Shown here piece after piece: positions 1 through 8,596 of a stretch of DNA of 64,000 bases. The notes beneath the pieces are model-generated. The model did no database searches, had not been told where the DNA came from, and saw only the letters and a list, made by a program, of their open reading frames with translations. The translations under genes were made by a program, and so were the position numbers. Numbering within the stretch: the stretch's first letter is position 1; every line of letters starts with the position of its first letter. Origin of the DNA: Aeoliella mucimassa (GTDB lineage Bacteria > Planctomycetota > Planctomycetia > Pirellulales > Lacipirellulaceae); assembly GCF_007748035.1 (NCBI RefSeq), contig NZ_CP036278.1, positions 4,588,001 to 4,652,000 of the forward strand, given 5' to 3'.

Positions 1-394
1 CGAAAGGCCTGACGATCGACAGTACAGCAAGCGAAGAAACAGCAGGGTGACGTTGCGTTGCTTACTGAGAACCGAAGTGATCGGTCCACACCAGCAATCG
101 TAACTACTTCCGTCATTTGCTCCGAGTAAACTTGGCGCACCTTTTTCATCGTTTCGCGCAAACATCATTCATGTCTGTACAACCTGCGCGTTCAAGCACT
201 ATCGCATGGCTGGAGTACGCTCTACGCAAAACGGAGCAAACTTCCCGCAATATTAAATGCCATTCCAAGTACAACTTGGCTATGTTGGCTAATGGGGAGG
301 GGACTAGTTCCACCGCATCAACAGCCTTGTAGCACTAGTCACTTCTTGGTTATCGATTATTAGTCACCATCATCTTGTTTAGAGCTTCATTAGC
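1..394. other. Left-edge stretch without a confident gene
   Basis: I see no supported coding sequence here. One short open frame (117-332, plus strand) encodes a composition-biased 71-residue peptide with no recognisable domain, signal peptide or convincing ribosome binding site, so it is not called. The right part presumably holds the promoter of the PEP-CTERM gene starting at 407, but I could not pick out a clear -35/-10 pair. Confidence 0.5.
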
Positions 395-399
395 AGGAG
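395..399 (+). promoter_or_regulatory. Ribosome binding site of the interrupted PEP-CTERM gene
   Basis: AGGAG lies seven bases before the ATG at 407 and fixes that start. The upstream half of the disrupted gene therefore keeps its translation signal. Confidence 0.7.
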
Positions 400-986
400 T
401 AGCCTCATGAGATTACTGAGATTGACCCTACTCGCACTCGGTGCAGTTGCCTGCACTTCGGTGCTGATGCCGCGTTCGCTGAACGCTGCAACGATCGTTA
501 TGGAAGACTTCGAGACTTATGCCGATACGGCTGCCATGCAGGCGAATTGGGGCGTCAACGAAACCGCCACTCTCGATACAGTAACCGGCAATCCTGGCCA
601 ATCGGCTTCGCACACAGGTGGTGCCGTAAGCAGCTGGCAATCTGCTTTCTCGCTTACGCCAACTGCCGATGAATCGATCGTACTAACGGCCGACATCTAC
701 GACGATGGCACCAGCATCAACGAACGGATGACCGTTGGACTTCGCAATGGTGCCAATCCATTGTTTGAAATGGGCCACTACAATTCCGGTGCTCATTATT
801 CAGTTCGCATTCTGAACATGTATGGCAACGAAGGCTGGGTACCTATCTCGGACGGTCTTATCGCATCCTCCGGACAACCAGCTGGGTGGAACCGGTACGA
901 AGCTACTTTCACTGATACCAGCCTGACCGTGACGATCGACCTAGTACGTCTTTCCTGAAATCCATTCCGCTGCTATATGCTGCGGA

Positions 987-2086
987 ATGAAAAAGCACAT
1001 TGTTTGCCTGGACCACCAGGCCCGTGGAGGTTTGGAGCAGCTAGCACGCTCAGGCGCCCGCGCGGCGCAAGTGGTGCGTCGCTGCCAGATATTATTGAAA
1101 TCGGACTCGGGATGCACCGACGAAGAGATCGCCGAGCATGTGGGCTGCACGACGCGCAACGTCCGAGCCGTCCGAAAGCGGTTCTGCGAAGAGGGCGTCC
1201 AGCGGGCGGTGTACGATGCGCCTCGCTCGGGCCGCCCCCCAGAGTTCACCAAGCGGCAGCAGCAACAGGTAATCGCCCTGGCGTGCAGCGAGCCGCCCGA
1301 GGGACGGGCTCGCTGGACGCTGGAATTGTTGTGCGAGCACGCGGTGAAGGAAGGCTTCGTCGATTCGCTCAGCGTGACGGAGGTCTCGCTGTGGCTCAAG
1401 GAACACGACCTGAAGCCGTGGCGAAAAAAACTTGGTGCGTGCCCAAGCTGAACGACGAGTTCTGTGAGCGGATGGAGGACGTCCTCGAGCAGTACGAGAA
1501 GCCGCTCGACCCGAACGAGCCGGTCGTCTGCCTCGACGAGCAGCCCTATCAGAGGGTCGACGACGCGCGGCCGCCCGAGCCCGCGGCACCCGGCAAGATC
1601 GCGAAGCAGGACTACGAGTACCGCCGCTGCGGAACCTGCAGCGTGTTCGTGGCGGTCGAGCCGAAGGCGGGCAAGCGATTCGTTCAGGCCAAGCGTCACC
1701 GCAAGCGAGCCGACTTCGCCCGGTTCGTCCGCGACCTCTTGAAGCGCTATCCCGACGCAGAGCGGGTTCATCTGGTGATGGACAACCTCAACACGCACAA
1801 CGAGAAGTCGTTGATCGAAACCTTTGGCGAGGAGGCGGCTCGGCCAATGCTGGAGCGGATTGTGTGGCATTTTACCCCCAAGCATGCCAGTTGGCTCAAC
1901 ATGGCCGAGATCGAAATCTCGGCCATACAGCGACAATGCCTGGGACGTCGGTTGGCTTCGCTCGACAAGGTTCAAAGCGAACTCTCCCACTGTTCACGCG
2001 ACCGCAATCGGAAGAAAATCAAAATCAATTGGACCTTCCATCGAAAAGACGCCAAACGCGTCTTCCCTGAACTCTATAGGAAATGA
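987..2086 (+). CDS. IS630-family transposase, made by -1 frameshifting
   Basis: DDE transposase that cuts and pastes the surrounding element. The N-terminal frame (987-1451) holds a helix-turn-helix region with the CTDEEIAEHVGCTTRNVRAV signature. The C-terminal frame (-1 relative, to 2086) carries the catalytic core: VVCLDEQPYQ (first Asp), HLVMDNLNTHN (second Asp) and SWLNMAEIEIS (Glu). The frames overlap at A AAA AAA (1424-1430), a textbook slippery heptamer in the correct phase. Slippage joins WRKK to TWCVPKLN, the usual IS630 junction, giving about 366 residues. Without the shift the product is a 154-residue DNA-binding fragment. Programmed frameshifting is inferred from sequence; a sequencing or mutational indel in a homopolymer is the alternative. 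Confidence 0.88.
1424..1430 (+). promoter_or_regulatory. Slippery heptamer for -1 frameshift in the IS630 transposase
   Basis: Seven adenines in phase A AAA AAA relative to the upstream frame. Slipping back one base opens the frame that carries the catalytic core. I did not define a downstream stimulatory structure. Confidence 0.7.
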
Positions 2087-2367
2087 CTTCCGGGACGACG
2101 TACTAGGGGCCGACGGCACGATCGATGGTTCGATCACTTCCGTTGGTAGCCCTTCGGCAACTCCGTTCGTCGACCTCCGTTTCGGTGGTGCGTCGGGTCT
2201 GTCGTCCGCAGGTGGCGGGGCCTCGTTCGATAACATTTCGTTGGTGACCGCCCAGCCGGTTCCCGAGCCGAGCAGCGTTGCCCTGTTGCTCTTGGCTGGT
2301 GGCTCGGCCCTGGCCCTGGCTCGCTCGCGAAAGAGCTAGTTTTCAAGGGTTTCTGGCACATATCGCA

Positions 2368-2405
2368 CGTCCCGAGCACTCCCATTGAGTGTTCGGGACG
2401 TTTTT
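2368..2405 (+). terminator. Rho-independent terminator after the PEP-CTERM gene
   Basis: A 14-bp stem (2368-2381 with 2387-2400, one G-T pair) closes a five-base loop and is followed directly by TTTTT. It lies 28 bases after the stop of the interrupted PEP-CTERM gene. Confidence 0.85.
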
Positions 2406-2495
2406 GCTTTCTAGCGTTTATGTTGCGGACTAACAGGGTGCAAACCAAGAAGACAATTCGCGCCCGATGTTTCGACTCTTTGCGACTTTGAGATT

Positions 2496-4565
2496 TTGAT
2501 GATAGAGAAAGTTGTTGACCAGCTTGTTCGCGTACTTAGCAGTGATCGCGTCCGAGGTATTCTTCAGCAGTCGATGCCTCTTGGATTTCTCTTGCTGTTA
2601 CCGGCGTTCAACGCGCGAGCAGAGTTTTCGGACTTTCGCGGCTTGTGGGTATCGCGTTACGAATACAGCATGTCGGATCCATCAAGCGTCGAGCAGATCA
2701 TGGCCAACGCGGCCAGCGCCGGGTTCACCGATGTGATGTTTCAGGTGCGTGGGCAATCCGACGCTTACTACAACAGCAGTTTCGAGCCGCGCAGCGAGCG
2801 ACTCACTGGTCGCTGGGACCCACTAGATACAGCAGTCACTGCAGCTCATTCCAACGGGCTAAAGTTGCACGCCTGGGTCAACACGATGCCGCTCTGGCGA
2901 GGTTCCTCGCTGCCAGACTCTTCGAACCACCCCTACTACAATACGGATCCGAGTTTTCGTCGCCAGGACATCGATGGCAACTACGAGAGCCCAACCGATG
3001 GCACGGCCTATCCCACGAATGGTGAGTATGCCAGTGTCAACCCGATACTGCCGGAGGTCCATGATCACATCAACAACGTGATCACCGATATCGCTTCGAA
3101 CTACGAAGTGGATGGCGTTCACTTGGACTACATTCGCTGGATCGGTAGCCAAACGTTTGATACGCTTCCGCACGATGCCGAATCGCACCAGTTGTTCTTG
3201 GACTCGTCTGGTCTCGATGCCGGCAACTCGCGCAATTCCAGCACTTATCGCAACTTCATCAAAGATCGGATCACCGATCTGGTCGGTTCACTAAAGACTT
3301 CAATCGACTCAGTAGAAACCAATACCGGGCGGTCGATCGACCTGTCGGCCGCAGTGTGGCGTGATCCCGATGTTGCGGAATCGGATCGTTTGCAAGATTA
3401 TCGCACGTGGATGGAGAACGAGTTGCTCGACATCGTAATGCCGATGATCTATTTGACCGAATCGAACGACCACCTGTTTCTTCCCAACCTGCTCAATACG
3501 CTTGATATCAACAGCAACACGAGAGTGGCTCCGGGATTGGGCGTTTACCTTCACGACGATTCCAGCGGTGGTGTCCCGCTAACCATCTCGCAACTCCAAC
3601 GACTCTACGACAACGGGGCCGACGGGGCTTCGATGTTCTCCTACTCCTCGCTGTTTGGCAGCGATCCGCTGGCGAGTGAACGCCGCACGGCGATCTCGGT
3701 GTTCTACGACTCGCTAATCCCGGAGAGCCCCACTTCGCTCTCACCCAACACAACCATCCTGGTCGACTTTGAACTGGACGAAGGCACCTTTGACGCCTCG
3801 CCCACACTGTCGGGAAGCACTACCGGAGTGAACTCGGCGACCGCCGATCGCACCGACGCCGAAGCTCATCTCGGCCAATACTCGCAGCAACTCGTGATTG
3901 ATGGTGCTGGCTCGCAGAATTGGTTCGTGCGACATCTCTCAGGCGTGGGGTCTCCTGCGGCCAACACGCCAATTCCGACCGAGGGCTTCTTTGGCTTCTG
4001 GCTAAAGACCGACGCCCCCGGACTTACGGTCGCACCAGTATTCGATGATCCAGGAACCGGAGAGCGGGGCGTCGAGCAGGCGATTCTCTCCGACGGGGAA
4101 TGGCACCTTTACGAATGGGATCTCTCCGACGAAGAACAATGGACAGGATGGGTCGGAGGAGATGGCACGATCGATGGAACAACCGCCACGCTGGACTCCA
4201 TTCAGTTCTTTGGAACCGGCGACGCTGTGATCTATCTCGATACGATTGCGTTCAATCCATTTGGCAGTCTCGTGATCCCTGCCATCGAAGGCGACTACAA
4301 CGGCGATGGGTTGGTGAACCTGGCTGACTACGATGTCTGGAAGGAGTCGTTTGGATCGGCCACCGACTTGCGTGCAGACGGAAATGGAGATTCCGTGGTG
4401 AATCTCGCCGACTATGTCGTGTGGCGAGACCGCGCGGACGATGGCACCACGGCAATAGCAGGTGCCAATGTTCCTGAACCGCAAAGCTTAGCGCTGGCAA
4501 CCCTGCTGATTACGTTAGTAGCAATTGCCAGGCAAAGCCACTCAGACCACTCCGTTACCAAGTAG
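2496..4565 (+). CDS. Secreted GHL10-family glycosyl hydrolase with dockerin repeats and PEP-CTERM anchor
   Basis: Residues about 45-400 match the GHL10/DUF187 hydrolase family: FRGLWVSRYEY at the start, then VMFQVRGQSDAYY, LHAWVN and DGVHLDYIRW, which line the TIM-barrel site. E. coli DigH of this family cleaves denuded peptidoglycan glycans, so a cell-wall or other amino-sugar polymer substrate is plausible, but that is inference. A beta-sandwich-like region (about 425-590) follows. Next come two dockerin type I repeats (about 599-647, with DYNGDGLVNLADYDVW and DGNGDSVVNLADYVVW) and a PEP-CTERM tail beginning VPEPQS (about 659). A hydrophobic segment at residues 27-39 ending NARA suggests export. 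The start is uncertain, since the n-region is long. A second GHL10 gene without dockerin or PEP-CTERM sits at 28636. Confidence 0.85.
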   Translation: MMIEKVVDQLVRVLSSDRVRGILQQSMPLGFLLLLPAFNARAEFSDFRGLWVSRYEYSMSDPSSVEQIMANAASAGFTDVMFQVRGQSDAYYNSSFEPRSERLTGRWDPLDTAVTAAHSNGLKLHAWVNTMPLWRGSSLPDSSNHPYYNTDPSFRRQDIDGNYESPTDGTAYPTNGEYASVNPILPEVHDHINNVITDIASNYEVDGVHLDYIRWIGSQTFDTLPHDAESHQLFLDSSGLDAGNSRNSSTYRNFIKDRITDLVGSLKTSIDSVETNTGRSIDLSAAVWRDPDVAESDRLQDYRTWMENELLDIVMPMIYLTESNDHLFLPNLLNTLDINSNTRVAPGLGVYLHDDSSGGVPLTISQLQRLYDNGADGASMFSYSSLFGSDPLASERRTAISVFYDSLIPESPTSLSPNTTILVDFELDEGTFDASPTLSGSTTGVNSATADRTDAEAHLGQYSQQLVIDGAGSQNWFVRHLSGVGSPAANTPIPTEGFFGFWLKTDAPGLTVAPVFDDPGTGERGVEQAILSDGEWHLYEWDLSDEEQWTGWVGGDGTIDGTTATLDSIQFFGTGDAVIYLDTIAFNPFGSLVIPAIEGDYNGDGLVNLADYDVWKESFGSATDLRADGNGDSVVNLADYVVWRDRADDGTTAIAGANVPEPQSLALATLLITLVAIARQSHSDHSVTK

Positions 4566-4583
4566 CCTCCCCTGCCCTACTAC

Positions 4584-4973
4584 CTACTCTTCGTTGCGGG
4601 CGACCAATAAAACGACCACCGCGACACCAATCAATGCGATGGAACTGTAACGCATGATCGCCGAAATCGTTCCGGGCGAATCTCGTGCGCTCTCAAACTC
4701 CTCGTTCAACTGGTTATATTCTTCAAGCTTCTTCTCATACTGAGCCTGTAGATACTCAGGGCTTTGCCGAGGGTCACTAGTAGGGTTCTGCTTGGCCGCT
4801 TCGATTTGAAACTGCAGCATGTTTGTCTCTGCTCCGAGATCGGAGAGTTGCTGGCTTTTCTCTTCGGTCCAAGCACTACTGCCAGACGCCAGAGTGCCCC
4901 AGAGGAAACTCAGAACCAACAAAAGAATGCCTACGATCACTGCGATGGGAGGTAAGAGCGTCTTCATATACAC
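4584..4973 (-). CDS. Small membrane protein with two TM helices and a central coiled coil
   Basis: Unrecognised protein of 129 residues (ATG at 4973, or internal ATG at 4967). It has an N-terminal hydrophobic helix (about residues 5-27), a charged, Gln/Glu-rich helical middle (about 35-100) likely to form a coiled coil, and a second hydrophobic helix (about 105-123) before a short charged end. This predicts a hairpin anchored in the membrane with a helical extramembrane segment. It lies convergent to the GHL10 gene and downstream of a DUF1559 gene on the same strand, with only about 37 bp between them, so co-transcription is possible. Function unknown. Confidence 0.6.
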   Translation of the reverse strand: MYMKTLLPPIAVIVGILLLVLSFLWGTLASGSSAWTEEKSQQLSDLGAETNMLQFQIEAAKQNPTSDPRQSPEYLQAQYEKKLEEYNQLNEEFESARDSPGTISAIMRYSSIALIGVAVVVLLVARNEE

Positions 4974-5010
4974 CGAGAAGCAGGGGGAAATGAAATACAG
5001 AAGAAGTGAA

Positions 5011-6093
5011 CTAGTTGCTTTCGCTCACCACCAATCCATCGTTGATACAGACGCGGCTTCCTAGGGCCACCGCGTCGATTTCGTCGGCCAACCAGGTAAC
5101 ACTACCATCGACGTTCGCAGCGTTCACGCCACCGATGTGTTGGCTACGAGGAGCGGCCGTGGTATCGCCACGAGTCCAGCAAGGCATTCCCTCGAGATCG
5201 GCTTCGGCTGAACTTGGGCAAGCATACAAGTCGTCACGCGGAATATTAGGCGACACACCTGCGTTGGGAGGCAACGCAAACCTGGCCCAAATTGGATTCG
5301 GAAAGTAACTGGGGGGCGACGACCCCTGGTTGCAGATGCGAACGTTGGAATCGGTGCCATGCACGTCGGCTCCCAGGATGCTCGCCCCGACCCAGGCGAT
5401 GGCCCAGGCGCCACGCTGATCTTCCTGGTTCTCGCGAGTGCGAACCTCGGTGATCATCACCGTGTTCGAGGTGCCATCGTCGATCTTACTTAGCGGCTGC
5501 TGCTTATGGATCATCGCTCCCTTGGCGACATTCATGCACTCAGCATGCTCGGGACTCACGTAGGCTGCGTAATTGCCCTTTGCCAGCATGGCTACTGGAG
5601 TCGTCGATCCGCGAGGCCCGTTGATCACAAACGTCCGCCCACGTGCTTGATCGGAAGGGCACAGCAGCACTTCAGGCTGAGCCAACTGGGGGGCAGCTTC
5701 CGATTGCGAGAAAATTGGCAACTCCAAATCGAATTGATCGAACAAGGCTTGCTGTTCAAGATGGGGAAGAATCCTCACCATCCAGCTCGCCTGCGTACCG
5801 GAACGCAAAGTGACCCCTCGCCCGTTCTCTTCTGCGTCGGTCGCTTGGGGCATTCTTCCGGTGGCCGATTCGTAGCTCAACACCGCTAGCGCTAAATTAT
5901 GTAGCTGGCTTTGGCACTGCACACGCCTGGCTGCTTCGCGAGCCGACTGCACAGCGGGCAGGAGCAAAGCGACAAGAATGCCAATAATGGCAATCACTAC
6001 CAGCAGTTCAACCAACGTAAACGCTTGGCGTTGTGAAAGTCGATTTTTGGGATAAGATCGGTTCGTAGAACTGAGGCGAGGTCGTGCAGACAT
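5011..6093 (-). CDS. DUF1559 pseudopilin-like protein (H-X9-DG C-terminus)
   Basis: A type IV pilin-like N-terminus ([21 protein letters not shown]) with the prepilin peptidase/methylation site is followed by QSAREAARR, then a large DUF1559 globular domain. Near the end comes HIGGVNAANVDGSV, matching H-X9-DG. This family is greatly expanded in Planctomycetes and is thought to form surface or periplasmic fibre-like structures; individual roles are unknown. I prefer the ATG at 6093 (360 residues) over the longer frame from 6150 because GGAG lies eight bases upstream (CTCC at 6102-6105 on the plus strand). It is oriented away from the lipoprotein gene at 6365. Confidence 0.9.
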   Translation of the reverse strand: MSARPRLSSTNRSYPKNRLSQRQAFTLVELLVVIAIIGILVALLLPAVQSAREAARRVQCQSQLHNLALAVLSYESATGRMPQATDAEENGRGVTLRSGTQASWMVRILPHLEQQALFDQFDLELPIFSQSEAAPQLAQPEVLLCPSDQARGRTFVINGPRGSTTPVAMLAKGNYAAYVSPEHAECMNVAKGAMIHKQQPLSKIDDGTSNTVMITEVRTRENQEDQRGAWAIAWVGASILGADVHGTDSNVRICNQGSSPPSYFPNPIWARFALPPNAGVSPNIPRDDLYACPSSAEADLEGMPCWTRGDTTAAPRSQHIGGVNAANVDGSVTWLADEIDAVALGSRVCINDGLVVSESN

Positions 6094-6364
6094 CGACGCT
6101 ACTCCATTCAATAAGATGGCCGCGAATGGATTTGCCCGCCTCACATGCAAATCCCTGTCAGGTGTTCAGCATCCTAGCAAGGCCGCCACGACGATGCCAT
6201 GACATTTGCGCATACCTTCCACTCCCCTGCGCAGACGATTGGGAGAGATACAATCCAACACTTATAATTCCTGCGGACCTCGGCACTGGCCCTTGTTTTT
6301 CAGAACGATTCGCGTGAAATGGTGTATAAGGTAGTGCTTACCATTGTTTTTCAGGAGTATTCGA

Positions 6365-7003
6365 ATGTCGCTTAGGTTGCCCATTTCTTGCGTTTGCATT
6401 CTCTCAAGCTTAAGCCTCTCCGCGGGCTGCTGGTCGGGTAAAACCCAAATCGGACCGCCTAGCCTGAGTGCCTCTGGCGCCGCTTCACAAGCGATGGAAC
6501 TGTACGACAGCGATGGCAGCGGCAGTCTCGAAGCAGCGGAACTCGATAAAGCCTCCGGCATCAAAGCGGCGATGACCCAACTGGACAAGGATGGCGATGG
6601 GGCCGTAAGCAAGAGCGAGATCTCAAGTCGCGTCAGCGAGTGGACTAGCTCGAAGCTTGGTCTTTCGAGCCTTCGCTGTCGAGTCTCCCAAAATGGCCGA
6701 CCACTATCGGATGCAACCGTGACGTTTGAGCCCGAGCCGATCTTCGACGGGGCGATCAAAGCAGGCAGTGCGGTGACCGATGCCAATGGCATTGCCAATC
6801 CGTCGCTGCCGGAAGCCGATCTTCCCAACCCACTGTTTGGCGGTCTGCGAGTCGGTTTCTATAAAGTAAAAATCTCGAAAGTGGTGAATGGCAAAGAGAC
6901 GATTCCCGCGAAATACAACACCGAAACGACTTTGGGACAAGAAATCGGCCCTAACGCTGAGGGCCTGGGCAAAGACTTCTTGGACTACAAGCTCACGAAC
7001 TAA
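6365..7003 (+). CDS. Lipoprotein with two EF-hand-like loops and a carboxypeptidase-regulatory-like domain
   Basis: A signal sequence ends in LSAGC, a lipobox with Cys about residue 22. Two adjacent calcium-loop motifs follow: YDSDGSGSLEAAE and LDKDGDGAVSKSE. After these comes a beta-sandwich domain of the carboxypeptidase-regulatory type (VSQNGRPLSDATVTFEP through VGFYKVKI), a pattern common in small planctomycete lipoproteins. The ATG at 6365 is chosen over the frame-extending 6344 because AGGAG (6353-6357) lies seven bases before it. Transcription probably ends at the terminator at 7088. A calcium-responsive surface role is possible but not shown. Confidence 0.8.
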   Translation: MSLRLPISCVCILSSLSLSAGCWSGKTQIGPPSLSASGAASQAMELYDSDGSGSLEAAELDKASGIKAAMTQLDKDGDGAVSKSEISSRVSEWTSSKLGLSSLRCRVSQNGRPLSDATVTFEPEPIFDGAIKAGSAVTDANGIANPSLPEADLPNPLFGGLRVGFYKVKISKVVNGKETIPAKYNTETTLGQEIGPNAEGLGKDFLDYKLTN

Positions 7004-7087
7004 TTCGGTTCCCACTAGTTGAAACATTGGTCGACATCCAATTCGAGCCATGAGTGGCAAGTAGCCGCCCCTGGCTAAAACACAACC

Positions 7088-7127
7088 AGGCGGATCTGCT
7101 TCCTCCAGAAGCAGATCCGCCTTTCTT
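7088..7127 (+). terminator. Rho-independent terminator after the EF-hand lipoprotein gene
   Basis: A perfect 15-bp stem (7088-7102 with 7108-7122) and a five-base loop are followed by TTCTT. The gap 7004-7362 otherwise holds only the opposing terminator at 7269. Confidence 0.8.
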
Positions 7128-7268
7128 GTTGGTTGCTTGGCGTTCGAGTTAGCTCGAACGCGAATAGTAGGTACAAGCCCCTGACGGTGGCCTGCAATGA
7201 CGAGACCGCTACATGGGGCGACTCAATGCTTGCATCAATCAGCACTGAGGACTCCTAGAAGCGTCAAC

Positions 7269-7307
7269 AAAAAAACAGGACTCAGCTCCCGAAGAAGCTA
7301 AGCCCTG
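7269..7307 (-). terminator. Rho-independent terminator after the DUF1559 gene at 7363
   Basis: Read on the minus strand, a 14-bp stem with three G-T pairs (7294-7307 with 7276-7289) and a four-base loop is followed by seven T residues (7269-7275). It lies 56 bases past the stop of the leftward DUF1559 gene. Confidence 0.8.
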
Positions 7308-7362
7308 CTGGTCATGGATATCATTGAGGGTCAGCCAGCATTAGGCAACTGGCCTCGCCAAC

Positions 7363-8454
7363 TTAGGGCATTTCGACAGGATTACCATCGAATCGCTCCG
7401 CCAAGTTCGCGTGGATCACCGGCTCCACATCATACGCGATGGTTTGCACCGATCCATCGCACATCGACACGTTGAAGCCGCCAGGGTGAGCACTACCGAA
7501 CCGATACTGCGGGCTGTGTCGGCCGATCGCTGCATCCTGTGTTGGTTGGTAATTCGCAGCCGCAGCGGCGCTCACATTCTCTCGATAGGCGACTCGAATC
7601 GTGTCCCAGTCGAAGCCCACATAAAGCGATTGATTATCACCAAAGTCCAGCTGGGCAGTGTCGGTGCCTGATCCTTCGTAAGCATTGAGATCGAGGAACT
7701 TCTCGCCGATCAGGTAGGTATTAGAAGTACCATCGGTGATCTGAGCGGGCTTGATCTCGCTGGCGATGTGAATCACCCCGCGTTGGCAGTTAAGATAGTC
7801 GGACGCGTTACCATCTCGAGGCGAAGTAGGAGGGGTGCAGCGAGTGGTCGGCCGAATGGTCGGTTCGCCCCCACTACTGGTGTAAGACGTATAGGTTTGA
7901 CCATCCGTGTACCGGCTTGTGCCTGCATTCGCAGCGTAGTCGCTTTTGGCGACGCCTTGGGTTTGCGAGATGGAGGCCAACCAGTTCTGCTGGCGAACTG
8001 AAAGCCAAAGCGATGTGTAAAGGCGAGGGGTACGACGCGAAGGGCAGTTGAAAGTGCCCACAGGAGTTTGATGCAACTGAATGCTCATCGGCTGCCACTG
8101 ACCACTGTTGCCGGTGAGTCCTTTCCCCAAATCACGCAACGATTGTTGCTCGATGTAAGCAAGAATGCTGTAGGGCCAGCCACCGGGTTGCGACTCGCCA
8201 TAGCCACGGTCAGGGTCGCCGGTCCAGTCGTAGTCCCAACCACCCGAAGGGAGGGCGCCGTGGGTATCCATGTGCAACAAGCATCCGAGTGCTAGCTGCT
8301 TGACCTGATTCGAACATTGAATGCGCCGTGCTGCTTCGCGTGCCGACTGCACAGCGGGCAACAGCAGCGCGACCAAGATTCCAATGATCGCGATCACGAC
8401 CAACAGTTCCACCAAAGTGAAACCACGCAGGTCATTTCCCCGTCTTCTATCCAT
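7363..8454 (-). CDS. DUF1559 pseudopilin-like protein (H-X9-DG C-terminus)
   Basis: 363 residues. The N-terminus has a class III-type prepilin motif, [20 protein letters not shown], at residues 11-30 after a short basic leader, then QSAREAARR. The C-terminal part holds [14 protein letters not shown] (H-X9-DG). It lies 142 bases downstream of the dockerin/PEP-CTERM gene at 8597 on the same strand, so the two are probably co-transcribed and end at the terminator at 7269. Exact function unknown, as for the family. Confidence 0.9.
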   Translation of the reverse strand: MDRRRGNDLRGFTLVELLVVIAIIGILVALLLPAVQSAREAARRIQCSNQVKQLALGCLLHMDTHGALPSGGWDYDWTGDPDRGYGESQPGGWPYSILAYIEQQSLRDLGKGLTGNSGQWQPMSIQLHQTPVGTFNCPSRRTPRLYTSLWLSVRQQNWLASISQTQGVAKSDYAANAGTSRYTDGQTYTSYTSSGGEPTIRPTTRCTPPTSPRDGNASDYLNCQRGVIHIASEIKPAQITDGTSNTYLIGEKFLDLNAYEGSGTDTAQLDFGDNQSLYVGFDWDTIRVAYRENVSAAAAANYQPTQDAAIGRHSPQYRFGSAHPGGFNVSMCDGSVQTIAYDVEPVIHANLAERFDGNPVEMP

Positions 8455-8596
8455 TACGTTCCTCTACTATCACTCGCGGCACTTGCATCCGAGTTGCGCG
8501 GGGCTAAGCGTCGCCGCGATGCTTGAACACAAGTTAAAAAACGATAGAGCCGTGGGGGGTCGAGATGACCACCCACAACTCTCAAAACTTAAAGCA

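Larger units (their letters stand above)
944..2103 (+). mobile_element. IS630-family insertion sequence, 1,160 bp
   Basis: The ends are imperfect inverted repeats of about 25 bp, both starting GTACGTC when read inward (944-968 and 2079-2103), with 18 or more matches. The flanks are CTA at 941-943 and TAG at 2104-2106, which is what insertion into a CTAG site with TA duplication would give. That is the known target preference of IS630. The element carries one transposase gene split over two frames. Ends, target duplication and DDE motifs all look intact, so the copy may still be active. It inserted into the PEP-CTERM gene at 407. Confidence 0.92.
407..2339 (+). pseudogene. PEP-CTERM secreted protein gene interrupted by an IS630-family element
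   Basis: Two in-frame halves (407-943 and 2106-2339) flank the transposon at 944-2103. Removing the element and one copy of the duplicated TA joins CTA (Leu) to GGG (Gly) and restores one uninterrupted frame of about 256 residues. The protein starts with a signal peptide (about residues 1-28, ending SLNAA), continues as a beta-rich domain resembling other PEP-CTERM concanavalin-like proteins, and ends with VPEPSS, a hydrophobic helix and the basic tail RSRKS. That tail is the PEP-CTERM sorting signal for exosortase-dependent processing. The upstream half can still give a truncated secreted product of 183 residues, with its last codons read from the transposon end. The downstream half has lost its start. 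The function is unknown. The inactivation looks recent because both halves are intact. Confidence 0.88.

Noticed and set aside
117-332. 71-residue plus-strand frame
   Set aside because: No signal peptide, domain or ribosome binding site, and biased composition. It may overlap the promoter of the gene at 407.
941-1990. Long minus-strand frame of 349 residues across the transposon
   Set aside because: Antisense shadow of the IS630 transposase, whose two frames have clear HTH and DDE motifs.
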